The notes beneath the pieces are model-generated. The model made no database searches, was not told where the DNA came from, and saw nothing but the letters and a program-made list of their open reading frames with translations. Below are positions 23,140-30,143 of a stretch of DNA of 30,143 bases, piece after piece. Made by a program: the position numbers and the translations under genes. Numbering within the stretch: position 1 is the first letter of the stretch; every line of letters begins with the position of its first letter. The DNA comes from Pseudomonadota bacterium (GTDB lineage Bacteria > Desulfobacterota > Desulfovibrionia > Desulfovibrionales > Desulfovibrionaceae): contig JAEZMB010000212.1 of assembly GCA_023435825.1 (NCBI GenBank), forward strand, positions 1 through 30,143, written 5' to 3'.

Positions 23140-25107
23140 TCACTCCCCTCGAAACAGCCCCGCGCCCTTTTTCAACGCCTCGGCCGTGCCCATGACGTAG
23201 AGCCGGTCGCCGGCGGACAGCACGAAGGGTCCGTCGGGGTTGGGCACAAACTCCTCGCCGCGCCGGGCGGCGGCCACGGTCAGGTCGTGTTCCCGGCGCA
23301 GGTGCACGTCCATGAGCGACCGGCCGGCCAGGGGCGAGGCCGTATCCACCGTGAACACGGCCACGTGCAGTCCGGCCAGGGACTTGTCCGGCACATGGAC
23401 GGCCAGTTCGTCGAAACTGCCCGGCAGCATGGATTTGTAGCCCTCGCGCCGGATGTCGGCCACCATCCGCTCGATGTCGTCGCGCGGGATCATGAACTTG
23501 TCCATGACGCGGGTGAAGACGCCAAGGGAGGCCTCGAATTCCTCGGCGATGACGTCGTTGGCCCCGAGGTCGAGCAGGGCGGTGATTTCGGTGTTGAACC
23601 GGGTGCGGGCCACGATGTAGAGGGCCGGGTTTTCCTGGCGGGCGATTTCCACGGCCCGGCGCGAGGCGGCCGCGTCGGAGATGACCACGGCCAGGGCTTT
23701 GGCCTCCTGGACGCAGATGTGGGACAGCACGCCGGGTTTGGAGGCGTCGCCAAAAAGGATCGGTTCGCCCTTTTTCGCTTCGTTTCGCACCGTGTCCGGG
23801 TTCATTTCCAGGATGACGTAGGGGATGCCGGCGTTTTTGGCGGCCCGGGCCAGCTGGCGGCCGCCGGCTCCGAAGCCCAGGATGATGAGGTGGTTGCTGT
23901 AGTGGGCGGCGGGCAGTTCGTCGGGGGCGTCGCACACCCGCAGCCAGCGGCAGACCAGGGCGGCGATGCGCGGGGCCAGGGTGATGCAAAACGGGGCCAG
24001 CACCATGGTCAGGATGCTGGCGGCCAGGAATTTCTGGTAGAAATGCTCGGAGATGACGTTCTTGTCGAAGCCGGTCTTGGCCAGGATGAAGGAGAATTCG
24101 CCGACCTGGCACAGGGCCATGCCGACCAGCACGGCGGTGCGGGTCGGATAGCCCAGGATGCGGGCCGCCGTGCCGGCCAGGGCGGCCTTGGTGACAAGCA
24201 GCAGGAGCGCCGCCACGATCACTTCGCCCAGATGGGCCGAGGCCGACCCGACATTGAGCAACATGCCGATGGAAATGAAAAACAGCGACGTGAAGACGTC
24301 CTTGAAGGGCAGCACGGCTTCGTGAAGGTTTTCGCGGTAGTCCGAGCCGGAAAGGAGCAAGCCGGCCAGGAAGGCCCCCAGGGACAGGGACAGGCCGATG
24401 GAGGCGGTGAGCAGACTGACGGCCATGCAGATGGCCAGGGCGGTCATGAGGAAAAGCTCGCGGCTACGGGTGCGGACAATGGAAAGCAGCAGCCCGGGCA
24501 TGATTTTCTTGGCGAAAAAGACCAGCAACACCAGGATGAGCCCGCCCTTGCCCACGGTGTAGATGATGGAACTGGTAAAGCCGAAGGTGCTCCCGGCCAG
24601 CAACGGCACGGAAAGCATCATGGGCACGGCCAGCAAATCCTGGAAGATGAGGATGCCCAGGCTCACCCGGCCGTGGGGGGCCTCCATCTGGGAACACTCC
24701 TGCAAGGTCTTGAGCACGATGGCCGTGCTGGACAGGGCGGCCAACATGCCGATGAGCACCGAGGAGCCGCCGGAGAAGTCCAACAGATAGTAGGGCACAG
24801 CGAAGAAGACGGCCCAGGTGAGCACCATCTGGGCCGAGCCGCCGATGAAAACCGGGCGTTTGAGGCGCGACAGGTCGGCCAGGGAAAGCTCCAGACCGAT
24901 GGTGAAAAGGAGCATGATGACGCCGATTTCCGAGAGGATTTCGACGTCATGGGCCGAGCGGACCAGTCCCAGTCCATGGGGACCGCAAAGCATTCCGGTC
25001 AGCAACATGCCGACGATGGCCGGCACCTTCATGCGGTGGCAGACCAGGATGACCACTACGGCCAGGCCGAAAACAACGGTGACGTCGGGCAGAACGGGGA
25101 TTTCCAT
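23140..25107 (-). CDS. Kef/CPA2-type cation:proton antiporter with RCK domains
   Basis: This 655-residue inner-membrane protein has about twelve to thirteen hydrophobic segments (1-395) of the Na+/H+ exchanger CPA2 family, including GVIMLLFTIGLELSLADLSR, LGILIFQDLLAVP and QVGEFSFILA. A cytoplasmic TrkA-N/RCK nucleotide-binding domain begins at about 405 (LIILGFGAGGRQ), and a TrkA-C domain occupies ~560-650. Such proteins are K+ or Na+/H+ antiporters gated by nucleotide or thiol ligands. The exact ion is not readable. The ATG at 25107 is chosen over a TTG at 25134; neither has a strong ribosome site. A MarR gene ends 88 bases upstream on the same strand, so the two may form an operon. Confidence 0.92.
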   Translation of the reverse strand: MEIPVLPDVTVVFGLAVVVILVCHRMKVPAIVGMLLTGMLCGPHGLGLVRSAHDVEILSEIGVIMLLFTIGLELSLADLSRLKRPVFIGGSAQMVLTWAVFFAVPYYLLDFSGGSSVLIGMLAALSSTAIVLKTLQECSQMEAPHGRVSLGILIFQDLLAVPMMLSVPLLAGSTFGFTSSIIYTVGKGGLILVLLVFFAKKIMPGLLLSIVRTRSRELFLMTALAICMAVSLLTASIGLSLSLGAFLAGLLLSGSDYRENLHEAVLPFKDVFTSLFFISIGMLLNVGSASAHLGEVIVAALLLLVTKAALAGTAARILGYPTRTAVLVGMALCQVGEFSFILAKTGFDKNVISEHFYQKFLAASILTMVLAPFCITLAPRIAALVCRWLRVCDAPDELPAAHYSNHLIILGFGAGGRQLARAAKNAGIPYVILEMNPDTVRNEAKKGEPILFGDASKPGVLSHICVQEAKALAVVISDAAASRRAVEIARQENPALYIVARTRFNTEITALLDLGANDVIAEEFEASLGVFTRVMDKFMIPRDDIERMVADIRREGYKSMLPGSFDELAVHVPDKSLAGLHVAVFTVDTASPLAGRSLMDVHLRREHDLTVAAARRGEEFVPNPDGPFVLSAGDRLYVMGTAEALKKGAGLFRGE

Positions 25108-25195
25108 GGGCCGCACTATGAACCAAAGGGGCAATGCTGTGAAGTGCCTCGTCGGGGGCGGGGCCTAAAGGGAAAAGGGCGGGACGGGGCGGCGT

Positions 25196-25678
25196 TTAGC
25201 CGGCGATGTCGGCGCGCACGGCGTCCATGCAGCGGCGCAGCATGTCCAGGGAGGCGAGCAGGGCTTCGCGCTGGGCCGGGGCCACATGGCCCAGCATGCC
25301 GGCGAACAGACCGGCCAGGAATTCCCGGACCTCCTCGCGCACGCGTTTGCCGGCCGGGGTGAGGCTTAAAAGCGTGACCCGGGCGTCGGCCGGGTCGGTG
25401 CGGCGTTCGATGAGGCCCCGGCGGGTCAGATCGGCGGTGAGCGCCGTTACGCGGCTTTTGGTGACGCCAAGGCGTCGGCCGAGTTCGCCAGGAGCCAGAT
25501 AGCGGGTCTCGCCCAGGGCAATGAGCGCCCGCATGGCGGCCGGCGGCAGGCCGAACCGCTCGCTTTGCAGGGCGATGCGGGTCTGGCAGCAGGCGAAAAG
25601 GCTCTCCACCGCCTCTTGCAGGCGTTTGGCCTGGCCGGCGGCGAGTTCGGCCTCGGAAAAGGGCGGCGCGTCGTGCAT
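25196..25678 (-). CDS. MarR-family transcriptional regulator
   Basis: This 160-residue winged-helix regulator contains PGELGRRLGVTKSRVTALTA (recognition helix region) followed by RRGLIERRTDPADARVTLLS, the usual wing, and LTPAGKRV, with dimerisation helices at both ends. MarR proteins are dimeric repressors or activators released by small ligands or thiol stress. It is upstream of the Kef-type antiporter gene on the same strand and divergent from the zinc-ribbon gene. Either could be a target. I could not identify an operator by eye in the 146-base divergent gap. Confidence 0.93.
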   Translation of the reverse strand: MHDAPPFSEAELAAGQAKRLQEAVESLFACCQTRIALQSERFGLPPAAMRALIALGETRYLAPGELGRRLGVTKSRVTALTADLTRRGLIERRTDPADARVTLLSLTPAGKRVREEVREFLAGLFAGMLGHVAPAQREALLASLDMLRRCMDAVRADIAG

Positions 25679-25744
25679 GATGAGGGCCTACCGGAGGGCG
25701 GGCTGGCGTGTCAATGCGTCGGGGCGCGGCAAGACGGCAACGGC

Positions 25745-25774
25745 TTGGCTTTTGCGGCGGCTTTCGTGTAGGGT
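25745..25774 (+). promoter_or_regulatory. Weak candidate promoter for the zinc-ribbon gene
   Basis: TTGGCT (25745-25750), 18 bases, then TAGGGT (25769-25774) partly match -35 and -10 elements. It lies in the gap divergent from the MarR gene, 50 bases before the zinc-ribbon ATG. Confidence 0.25.
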
Positions 25775-25824
25775 GGAGCATACACGGTGGCATCGCGCCG
25801 CAAATTCCCGCCAGGAGGCCAGCC

Positions 25825-26022
25825 ATGTCCGACCCGCGCGTTCCATGGACCTGCCCCAAGTGCCAGGCCGAAAACGATCCGGATTTCACCCACTGCCGGC
25901 TGTGCGGCGAAAAACATCCCGAAGGCGCGGCAGTGGAAGTGGCCTGCGCCTCCTGCGGGACGAAACACCCGGGCGGAAGCTGCTGTCCGCTGTGCGGCAG
26001 CAAGGAATTCCTGCAGCTCTGA
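25825..26022 (+). CDS. Small double zinc-ribbon protein
   Basis: This 65-residue protein has two C-x2-C pairs per ribbon. Cys10/Cys13 pair with Cys24/Cys27 (TCPKC ... CRLC), and Cys41/Cys44 with Cys54/Cys57 (CASC ... CPLC), with an extra Cys53. Eight ligands suit two zinc ions. There is no other domain. AGGAGG lies seven bases before ATG 25825, so it is a real gene. The function is unknown; such small ribbons usually bind protein or nucleic acid, or buffer metal. It lies 108 bases before the YbaL-like antiporter on the same strand and may be cotranscribed with it. Confidence 0.85.
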   Translation: MSDPRVPWTCPKCQAENDPDFTHCRLCGEKHPEGAAVEVACASCGTKHPGGSCCPLCGSKEFLQL

Positions 26023-26130
26023 TCGACACCCCGGCGGGCCGGGCCGCGCCGGCCCGCCATACGCCCTGCAGCATGACGTTTGCGCCGCCCAAACCGGCGG
26101 CGGTTCAAAATGTTGCGGCAAGGAGGCTTG

Positions 26131-27864
26131 ATGCCGCACGACATTGACCTGATCGTGACCCTGGCCGCCGGTCTGGTGGCCGCCCTGGCCCTGGGGCTTG
26201 TGGCCAAGCGCCTGGCGCTGTCGCCCATCGTCGGCTATCTCGTGGCCGGCTACTGCATCGGCCCGTTTTCTCCGGGTTTCGTGGCCGACGGCTCCATTGC
26301 CAACCAGTTCGCCGAGCTTGGCGTCATCCTGCTCATGTTCGGAGTGGGGCTGCATTTCCATTTGAAAGACCTGGTGGCCGTTCGCGGCGTGGCCGTGCCC
26401 GGAGCCGTGGCCCAGATCGCGGCCTCGGCGGTCCTGGGGACCGTGGTCACCCACGCCCTGGGCTGGTCCTGGACGGCCGGGGCGGTCTTCGGCACGGCCA
26501 TCTCCGTGGCCAGCACGGTGGTGCTGACCCGCGTGTTGGCCGACAACAAGGCCCTGCACACCCCGACCGGGCACATCGCCGTGGGCTGGCTCATTGTCGA
26601 GGATCTGTTCACCATCGTGGTGCTGGTGCTGCTGCCCACGCTCTACGGCCCCGGGGCGGGGGAGGCCGGCCTGGGCCGGACCCTGGCCGTGGCCGGCGGC
26701 AAACTGGCCGCCCTGGTGGCCGTGGCGGCCGTGGCCGGGCGCTACCTGCTGCCGCGCTTTTTCGGGCACATCGCCCGCACGGGTTCACGCGAGCTGTTCA
26801 CCCTGGCCGTGCTGGCCTCGGCCCTGGGACTGGCCGTGGGCGCGGCGGTCTTTTTTGGGGCGTCCATGGCCCTGGGGGCCTTTTTGGCCGGCATGATCGT
26901 GGGGCAGTCGGAGTTCGGCGCCAGGGCGGCCTCGGACGCCATGCCCATGCGCGACGCCTTTGCGGTGCTCTTTTTCGTGTCCGTGGGCATGTTGCTCGAC
27001 CCGGCCGCCTTGGTGACCCAGTGGCCGTTGGCCCTGGCGACGCTCGCCATCGTGCTTCTGGGCAAGCCGCTAGCCGCCCTCATCGTGGTGCTGGCCCTGG
27101 GCCGACCCCTGGTGGTGGCCTTGTCGGTCTCGGCGGCCCTGGCCCAGATCGGTGAATTTTCCTTTATCCTGGCCACGCTGGCCACCAGCCTGGGCATCCT
27201 GCCCAAGGAGGCCGGCACGGCCTTGGTCGCCGCCTCGGTGGTGTCCATCATCCTCAACCCCTGGCTGTACCAGGGCGTAGCCCCCCTGGCCGCGCACCTG
27301 ACCCGGAGACGGGGCCGGCTGGCGCAGCCCATGGCCGAAGACGCGGCCGAGGCGACAGGCGGCGGCCTGACCGCCATCGTGGTCGGCTATGGGCCGGTGG
27401 GCAGCACGCTGTGCCGCATTTTGGCCGACAACGGCATCGAACCGGTGGTGGTGGAGCTCAACATCGACACCGTGCGCGCCCTGGCCGCGTCCGGCAAGCG
27501 GGTGGTGCACGGCGACGCGGCCAGCCGGGAGATCTTGCTGCACGCCGGCATCGAGACGGCGGCGAGCCTGTTCATCACCGCTTCCGGCCTGCCGGCGCGG
27601 GAGATCGTGGAGGCCGCCCTGGAGCTGCGGCCGGAGATCCGCATCGTCAGCCGGGCCGATTATTTGCGCGAGGCCGAGGCGCTGCGCCGGGAAGGGGCGA
27701 AGGCGGTGTTTTCCGGCGAGGGCGAGGTGGCTCTGGCCATGTCCAGCTATCTTTTGCGTGAACTGGGGGCCAGCGCCGAGCAGATCGACCGCGAGCGCGA
27801 CCGGGTGCGGCGGGAACTGTTCGAGCCGGTCGGCAAGGCCGGGGAAGGGATCGTCACGGCCTAG
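26131..27864 (+). CDS. ybaL: YbaL-like CPA2 cation:proton antiporter with RCK domain
   Basis: This 577-residue protein closely follows E. coli YbaL at its start (MPHDIDLIVTLAAG ... PIVGYLVAG ... GVILLMFGVGLHFHLKDL). About twelve membrane segments (1-395) include STVVLTRVL, GWLIVEDLFTIVVL and QIGEFSFILATLA. A TrkA-N/RCK nucleotide-binding domain follows from ~412 (AIVVGYGPVGSTLC). A short helical tail replaces the TrkA-C domain seen in the other antiporter of this window. Predicted role: nucleotide-gated K+ or Na+ exchange for protons. AAGGAGG before ATG 26131 fixes the start. It is convergent with the PPC-domain gene. Confidence 0.93.
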   Translation: MPHDIDLIVTLAAGLVAALALGLVAKRLALSPIVGYLVAGYCIGPFSPGFVADGSIANQFAELGVILLMFGVGLHFHLKDLVAVRGVAVPGAVAQIAASAVLGTVVTHALGWSWTAGAVFGTAISVASTVVLTRVLADNKALHTPTGHIAVGWLIVEDLFTIVVLVLLPTLYGPGAGEAGLGRTLAVAGGKLAALVAVAAVAGRYLLPRFFGHIARTGSRELFTLAVLASALGLAVGAAVFFGASMALGAFLAGMIVGQSEFGARAASDAMPMRDAFAVLFFVSVGMLLDPAALVTQWPLALATLAIVLLGKPLAALIVVLALGRPLVVALSVSAALAQIGEFSFILATLATSLGILPKEAGTALVAASVVSIILNPWLYQGVAPLAAHLTRRRGRLAQPMAEDAAEATGGGLTAIVVGYGPVGSTLCRILADNGIEPVVVELNIDTVRALAASGKRVVHGDAASREILLHAGIETAASLFITASGLPAREIVEAALELRPEIRIVSRADYLREAEALRREGAKAVFSGEGEVALAMSSYLLRELGASAEQIDRERDRVRRELFEPVGKAGEGIVTA

Positions 27865-28004
27865 CGGAGCGCCGCCAGATCGAGCTTCGCCATGAACGCC
27901 TGGTCTTGCGAATAAGGGGCAAGGATTCCGGATTGTTGTCGCGCCAGAGGGCTCTTGGCGCTTTCGAACACGAATCGGGCCGTCGCCGCGGCCGTCGCCG
28001 CAAT

Positions 28005-28046
28005 CTGCCGGGCGGTCGGGAGCAACGAGCCCCGGCCGCCCGGCAG
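28005..28046 (+). terminator. Strong hairpin between convergent genes (possible terminator)
   Basis: A 16-bp stem with one G-T pair (28005-28020 with 28031-28046) and a ten-base loop is followed by GTGTTTTGTT on the plus strand. It could end the YbaL-like transcript, whose stop lies 140 bases upstream. On the minus strand there is no T run. The rest of 27865-28054 shows no supported gene. Confidence 0.5.
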
Positions 28047-28054
28047 GTGTTTTG

Positions 28055-28471
28055 TTACATCCCGGTCTGGTCCCACAGGGGCAGGCCGGTGGCGGCGTCG
28101 AGGCCGCGGTGCAGGCGCGGGCCTTCGATGGGGGTGATGCAGGCTTCGCCGGCAAAGATGATGTTGCCGGGCATGGCGTGGCCGCCGGTGATGGTGAAGT
28201 CGCCCTTGAGCAGGGTGAGATGCAGATGGATGATGGGCTGGCCGTCCTTGAGGGACACGTTGCCCAGGCCGGCCAGGATTTCCGTGCCCTCATTGAGGGT
28301 GTGGGTGACGTATTTGCGGGTGTCCTGGGGATAGTAGCCGAGCTCGGCCTTTTCCAGGGCGCCGATCAGGCTCACGTGGCCCTTGGTGATGTTTTTTTCC
28401 AGGCAGATGGCCACCAGGGCGGACAGCAGGTCTTCGCCCTTGGGCAGGCGCACGAGCAGCGAGTCGTTCAT
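28055..28471 (-). CDS. PPC/DUF296-domain protein
   Basis: This 138-residue protein is a single PPC (plants and prokaryotes conserved, DUF296) domain, starting LLVRLPKGEDLLSAL. It carries the His cluster HLHLTL ... GGHAMPG expected to bind a metal in prokaryotic members. In plants the same domain accompanies AT-hook DNA-binding proteins. For bacteria DNA binding is only presumed, and no AT-hook is present here. The ATG overlaps the stop of the M48 protease gene by four bases (ATGA, 28468-28471), so translation is coupled. The function is unknown. Confidence 0.88.
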   Translation of the reverse strand: MNDSLLVRLPKGEDLLSALVAICLEKNITKGHVSLIGALEKAELGYYPQDTRKYVTHTLNEGTEILAGLGNVSLKDGQPIIHLHLTLLKGDFTITGGHAMPGNIIFAGEACITPIEGPRLHRGLDAATGLPLWDQTGM

Positions 28472-29934
28472 TCCATGATCCTTTTTTTCCAGAATTCGGA
28501 GCGTTTTTGGATGGTTTCTTCCAGCTTGGCCAGCTCGCGCCGGTCGGCGTCGCTCTTGGCCGCCGCCTTGGCCTTGTCCAGTTGGAACTTCACCTGGGGA
28601 GGATTGTTCTCGTAGACGGCGGCGTAGGTCAACTGGAGATAGGCGTGGAAAAGGTCGCCGGACTGGCCGAGGATCTGGCCGTAGATGGAGCGGATCTCGG
28701 CGTTTTCCGGCACCCGCTGGCGGACTTTTTCCAGGTAGCTGACGGCCTGGGCCGGCTTGCCTTCCTGGGCCAGCATCCGGCCGTATTCGAAGTTGGCGTC
28801 GATGTCGGCGGGATTTTGGCGCAGGGCCGCTTCCAGCAGACTTTTGGCCCGGGCGAAATCGCGGACCTTGAGATAATAGCGGCCGGTTTCGCGCAGCACC
28901 AGCGGATCGTTGGGGCCGCAGGCCAGGGCGTCGTCAAAGGCGGCCCGGGCCTGGCCCACGTCCTCCAGGGAGCGGGATAGGGCGATGGCCAGGCCGAGCT
29001 TGTCCAGGCAGGTCATCTTGTCGCCGAGCTTGCGGAAATAGGCCACGGCGTTTTTGGGATCGGTGTAGCGGGCGCGCACCAGCACCTGGGCCCGTTTGAA
29101 GGCGGCGTCGTTGTTTTTGCGGTCCTGGACGTCCTTGGGCAGCATCTTCACCCGGTCCTTGAGGTAGCTCATGCGCTCCTCCAGTCCGGGGTGGGTGCTG
29201 AGGTAGGTCGGGATGACCCCGCCGCCCTGCATCCAGCGCAGCTTCTTCATGGTCTCGAAGGCTTCCACAAGGCCCCCCGGCGGATAGCCGGCGGCGACCA
29301 GATAGTTCATGCCCACCTGGTCGGCTTCCCGTTCGTCGTCGCGGGAATACTTGAGGTAGGCGTGGGCCGTGGCGGCCTGGGAGCCGATGGCCACCATGGA
29401 GCCGAGGTCCTGGTTGCCGGTGGCCGAGCCCAGCACCACGCCGGCCAGCACGCCGACAAGCTGGCCGATGCTCAGAAGCTTCATCTCGCCCACGCGTTTG
29501 GCGATGTGGCGCTGGCTGACGTGGGCCAGTTCGTGGGCCAGGACGCCGGCCATTTCGGATTCGTGCTCCATCTGGAGGATCAGTCCGGTGAAGACGAAGA
29601 CGTAGCCGGCCGGTCCGGCAAAGGCGTTGACGGCGTTGTTGTTGATGATGCCGACGGTGAAAGGGAAGGGCTGGGGCGGCATGACCTTGATCAGCCGGTC
29701 CACCACGCTGGTCACGTAGTCGTTGATCTCGGTGTCCTCGATCAGTGGCATCCGGGACCGGATCATGATGTTGAATTTCTCGCCGAGCTCCCGCTCGTCC
29801 TTGAGGTCGAAGGAAAACAAGGAGGCCTGGAGCGGAGGCGGAACCAGCAGGGAGATGATGAGCCAGAAGGCGACCAGGGTCGCCGCCAGCCGCCGGGTCG
29901 CGCCCGGCCGGCGATGCAAGCTTGGGGCGTCCAT
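28468..29934 (-). CDS. BepA/YfgC-like periplasmic M48 metalloprotease with TPRs
   Basis: This 488-residue protein has a long, Arg-rich signal peptide (hydrophobic ~16-38). An M48 zinc protease domain has His134-Glu135 and His138 (HELAH) and a further ligand in DEREADQVG (Glu203). The second half carries tetratricopeptide repeats (~300-450), e.g. ALACGPNDPLVLRETGRYYL. E. coli BepA (487 residues, same order) assists and degrades outer-membrane proteins such as LptD; the same role is inferred here. The ATG at 29934 has no strong ribosome site but is the only one before the signal peptide. It is coupled to the PPC-domain gene. Confidence 0.92.
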   Translation of the reverse strand: MDAPSLHRRPGATRRLAATLVAFWLIISLLVPPPLQASLFSFDLKDERELGEKFNIMIRSRMPLIEDTEINDYVTSVVDRLIKVMPPQPFPFTVGIINNNAVNAFAGPAGYVFVFTGLILQMEHESEMAGVLAHELAHVSQRHIAKRVGEMKLLSIGQLVGVLAGVVLGSATGNQDLGSMVAIGSQAATAHAYLKYSRDDEREADQVGMNYLVAAGYPPGGLVEAFETMKKLRWMQGGGVIPTYLSTHPGLEERMSYLKDRVKMLPKDVQDRKNNDAAFKRAQVLVRARYTDPKNAVAYFRKLGDKMTCLDKLGLAIALSRSLEDVGQARAAFDDALACGPNDPLVLRETGRYYLKVRDFARAKSLLEAALRQNPADIDANFEYGRMLAQEGKPAQAVSYLEKVRQRVPENAEIRSIYGQILGQSGDLFHAYLQLTYAAVYENNPPQVKFQLDKAKAAAKSDADRRELAKLEETIQKRSEFWKKRIME

Positions 29935-29963
29935 GGCCGGCCTATACGCCGAACCGGCGGGGA

Positions 29964-29994
29964 AGGAAAGCCTCCGGCGGCTTTGGTTAAAAAG
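29964..29994 (+). repeat. Diverged partial copy D of the dispersed repeat
   Basis: GCCTCCGGCG is followed by a new stem, GCTTT-ggtta-AAAAGC, in place of the G/C-only palindrome. The shared leader and hairpin layout suggest the same family, but the match is short. It lies 30 bases upstream of the M48 gene start. Confidence 0.35.
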
Positions 29995-30143
29995 CCTTAA
30001 GGAAAGTTGCCGGGCGCGACGTCTGGCCGGCTTTGGCGTCGTGACGGCCAGCCCCCGGACGACCGGATCGCGCAGCGCGGGGAGCCGCCGCCGGGACGTG
30101 AGCGCCGCCGTCCGCCGGCAAAACGCCCCCGCCAGACCCCCGC
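29995..30143. other. Right edge of window, nothing firm
   Basis: No gene is supported here. On the minus strand the frame of the M48 gene stays open to the edge, but without an initiator or ribosome site. The last bases (30128-30143) resemble the CAGACCCCC part of the dispersed repeat and may be the beginning of another copy. Confidence 0.3.

Noticed and set aside
23287..25362. Plus-strand open frame of about 690 codons over the Kef-type gene
   Set aside because: Antisense shadow of a membrane protein gene, giving a Gly/Gln/His/Asp-rich product with no family resemblance.
27861..28076. Minus-strand frame of 71 codons after the PPC-domain gene
   Set aside because: No ribosome site, runs through a strong hairpin and overlaps the end of the YbaL-like gene; no recognisable sequence.
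29935..30143. Upstream extension of the M48 protease frame to the window edge
   Set aside because: Open by chance in GC-rich DNA; no start or ribosome site, and the ATG at 29934 directly precedes a good signal peptide.
1..30143. CRISPR arrays, tRNA or rRNA genes, insertion sequences, phage genes
   Set aside because: Looked for regularly spaced repeats, tRNA-like cloverleafs, transposase or integrase motifs and found none.

Overview
This is a GC-rich, gene-dense bacterial chromosome segment with no plasmid, phage or insertion-sequence signature. The best guess for the host is a Desulfovibrio-type sulfate reducer (Desulfovibrionaceae). This is an inference from the biotin ligase / pyruvate carboxylase / PEP-synthase-like gene trio, the high GC, and an intergenic repeat beginning GCCTCCGGCGGC that I associate from memory with that group. 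No search was run.

Layout. 1-54 is the tail of a gene entering from the left, followed by a palindromic repeat and a strong terminator. 335-2279 (minus) holds cca and a HEPT/MNT-type nucleotidyltransferase pair. 2278-10727 (plus) holds a biotin-protein ligase, a pyruvate carboxylase with a C-terminal zinc ribbon, and an oversized PEP-synthase-like protein, closed by a terminator. 10728-11279 is a 552-bp gene-free gap with a degenerate ~99-bp repeat and several short palindromes. 11280-12578 (minus) is an M23 endopeptidase. 12742-16208 (plus) is an MscS-type channel overlapping a GluR0-like ligand-gated channel that carries a K+-channel filter. 16409-20703 (plus) is an RND efflux pair. 20974-21996 is a duplicated DUF1566 protein and 22140-23057 an ornithine-cyclodeaminase-family reductase. 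23140-25678 (minus) is a MarR regulator and a Kef-type antiporter. 25825-27864 (plus) is a small double zinc-ribbon protein and a YbaL-like antiporter. 28055-29934 (minus) is a BepA-like M48 protease overlapping a PPC/DUF296 protein.

How the genes work together. The first plus-strand block is a pyruvate node: the ligase can biotinylate the carboxylase, which makes oxaloacetate from pyruvate, while the third protein looks like a pyruvate-to-PEP enzyme. From the MscS channel to YbaL the window is rich in ion and envelope functions: two channels, two CPA2 antiporters, an RND pump, and envelope peptidases on either side. The most distinctive items are the MscS/GluR0-like gene pair, the non-canonical biotin site and zinc ribbon of the carboxylase, the long insertion in the PEP-synthase-like protein, and the dispersed palindrome whose stem changes sequence while staying paired.
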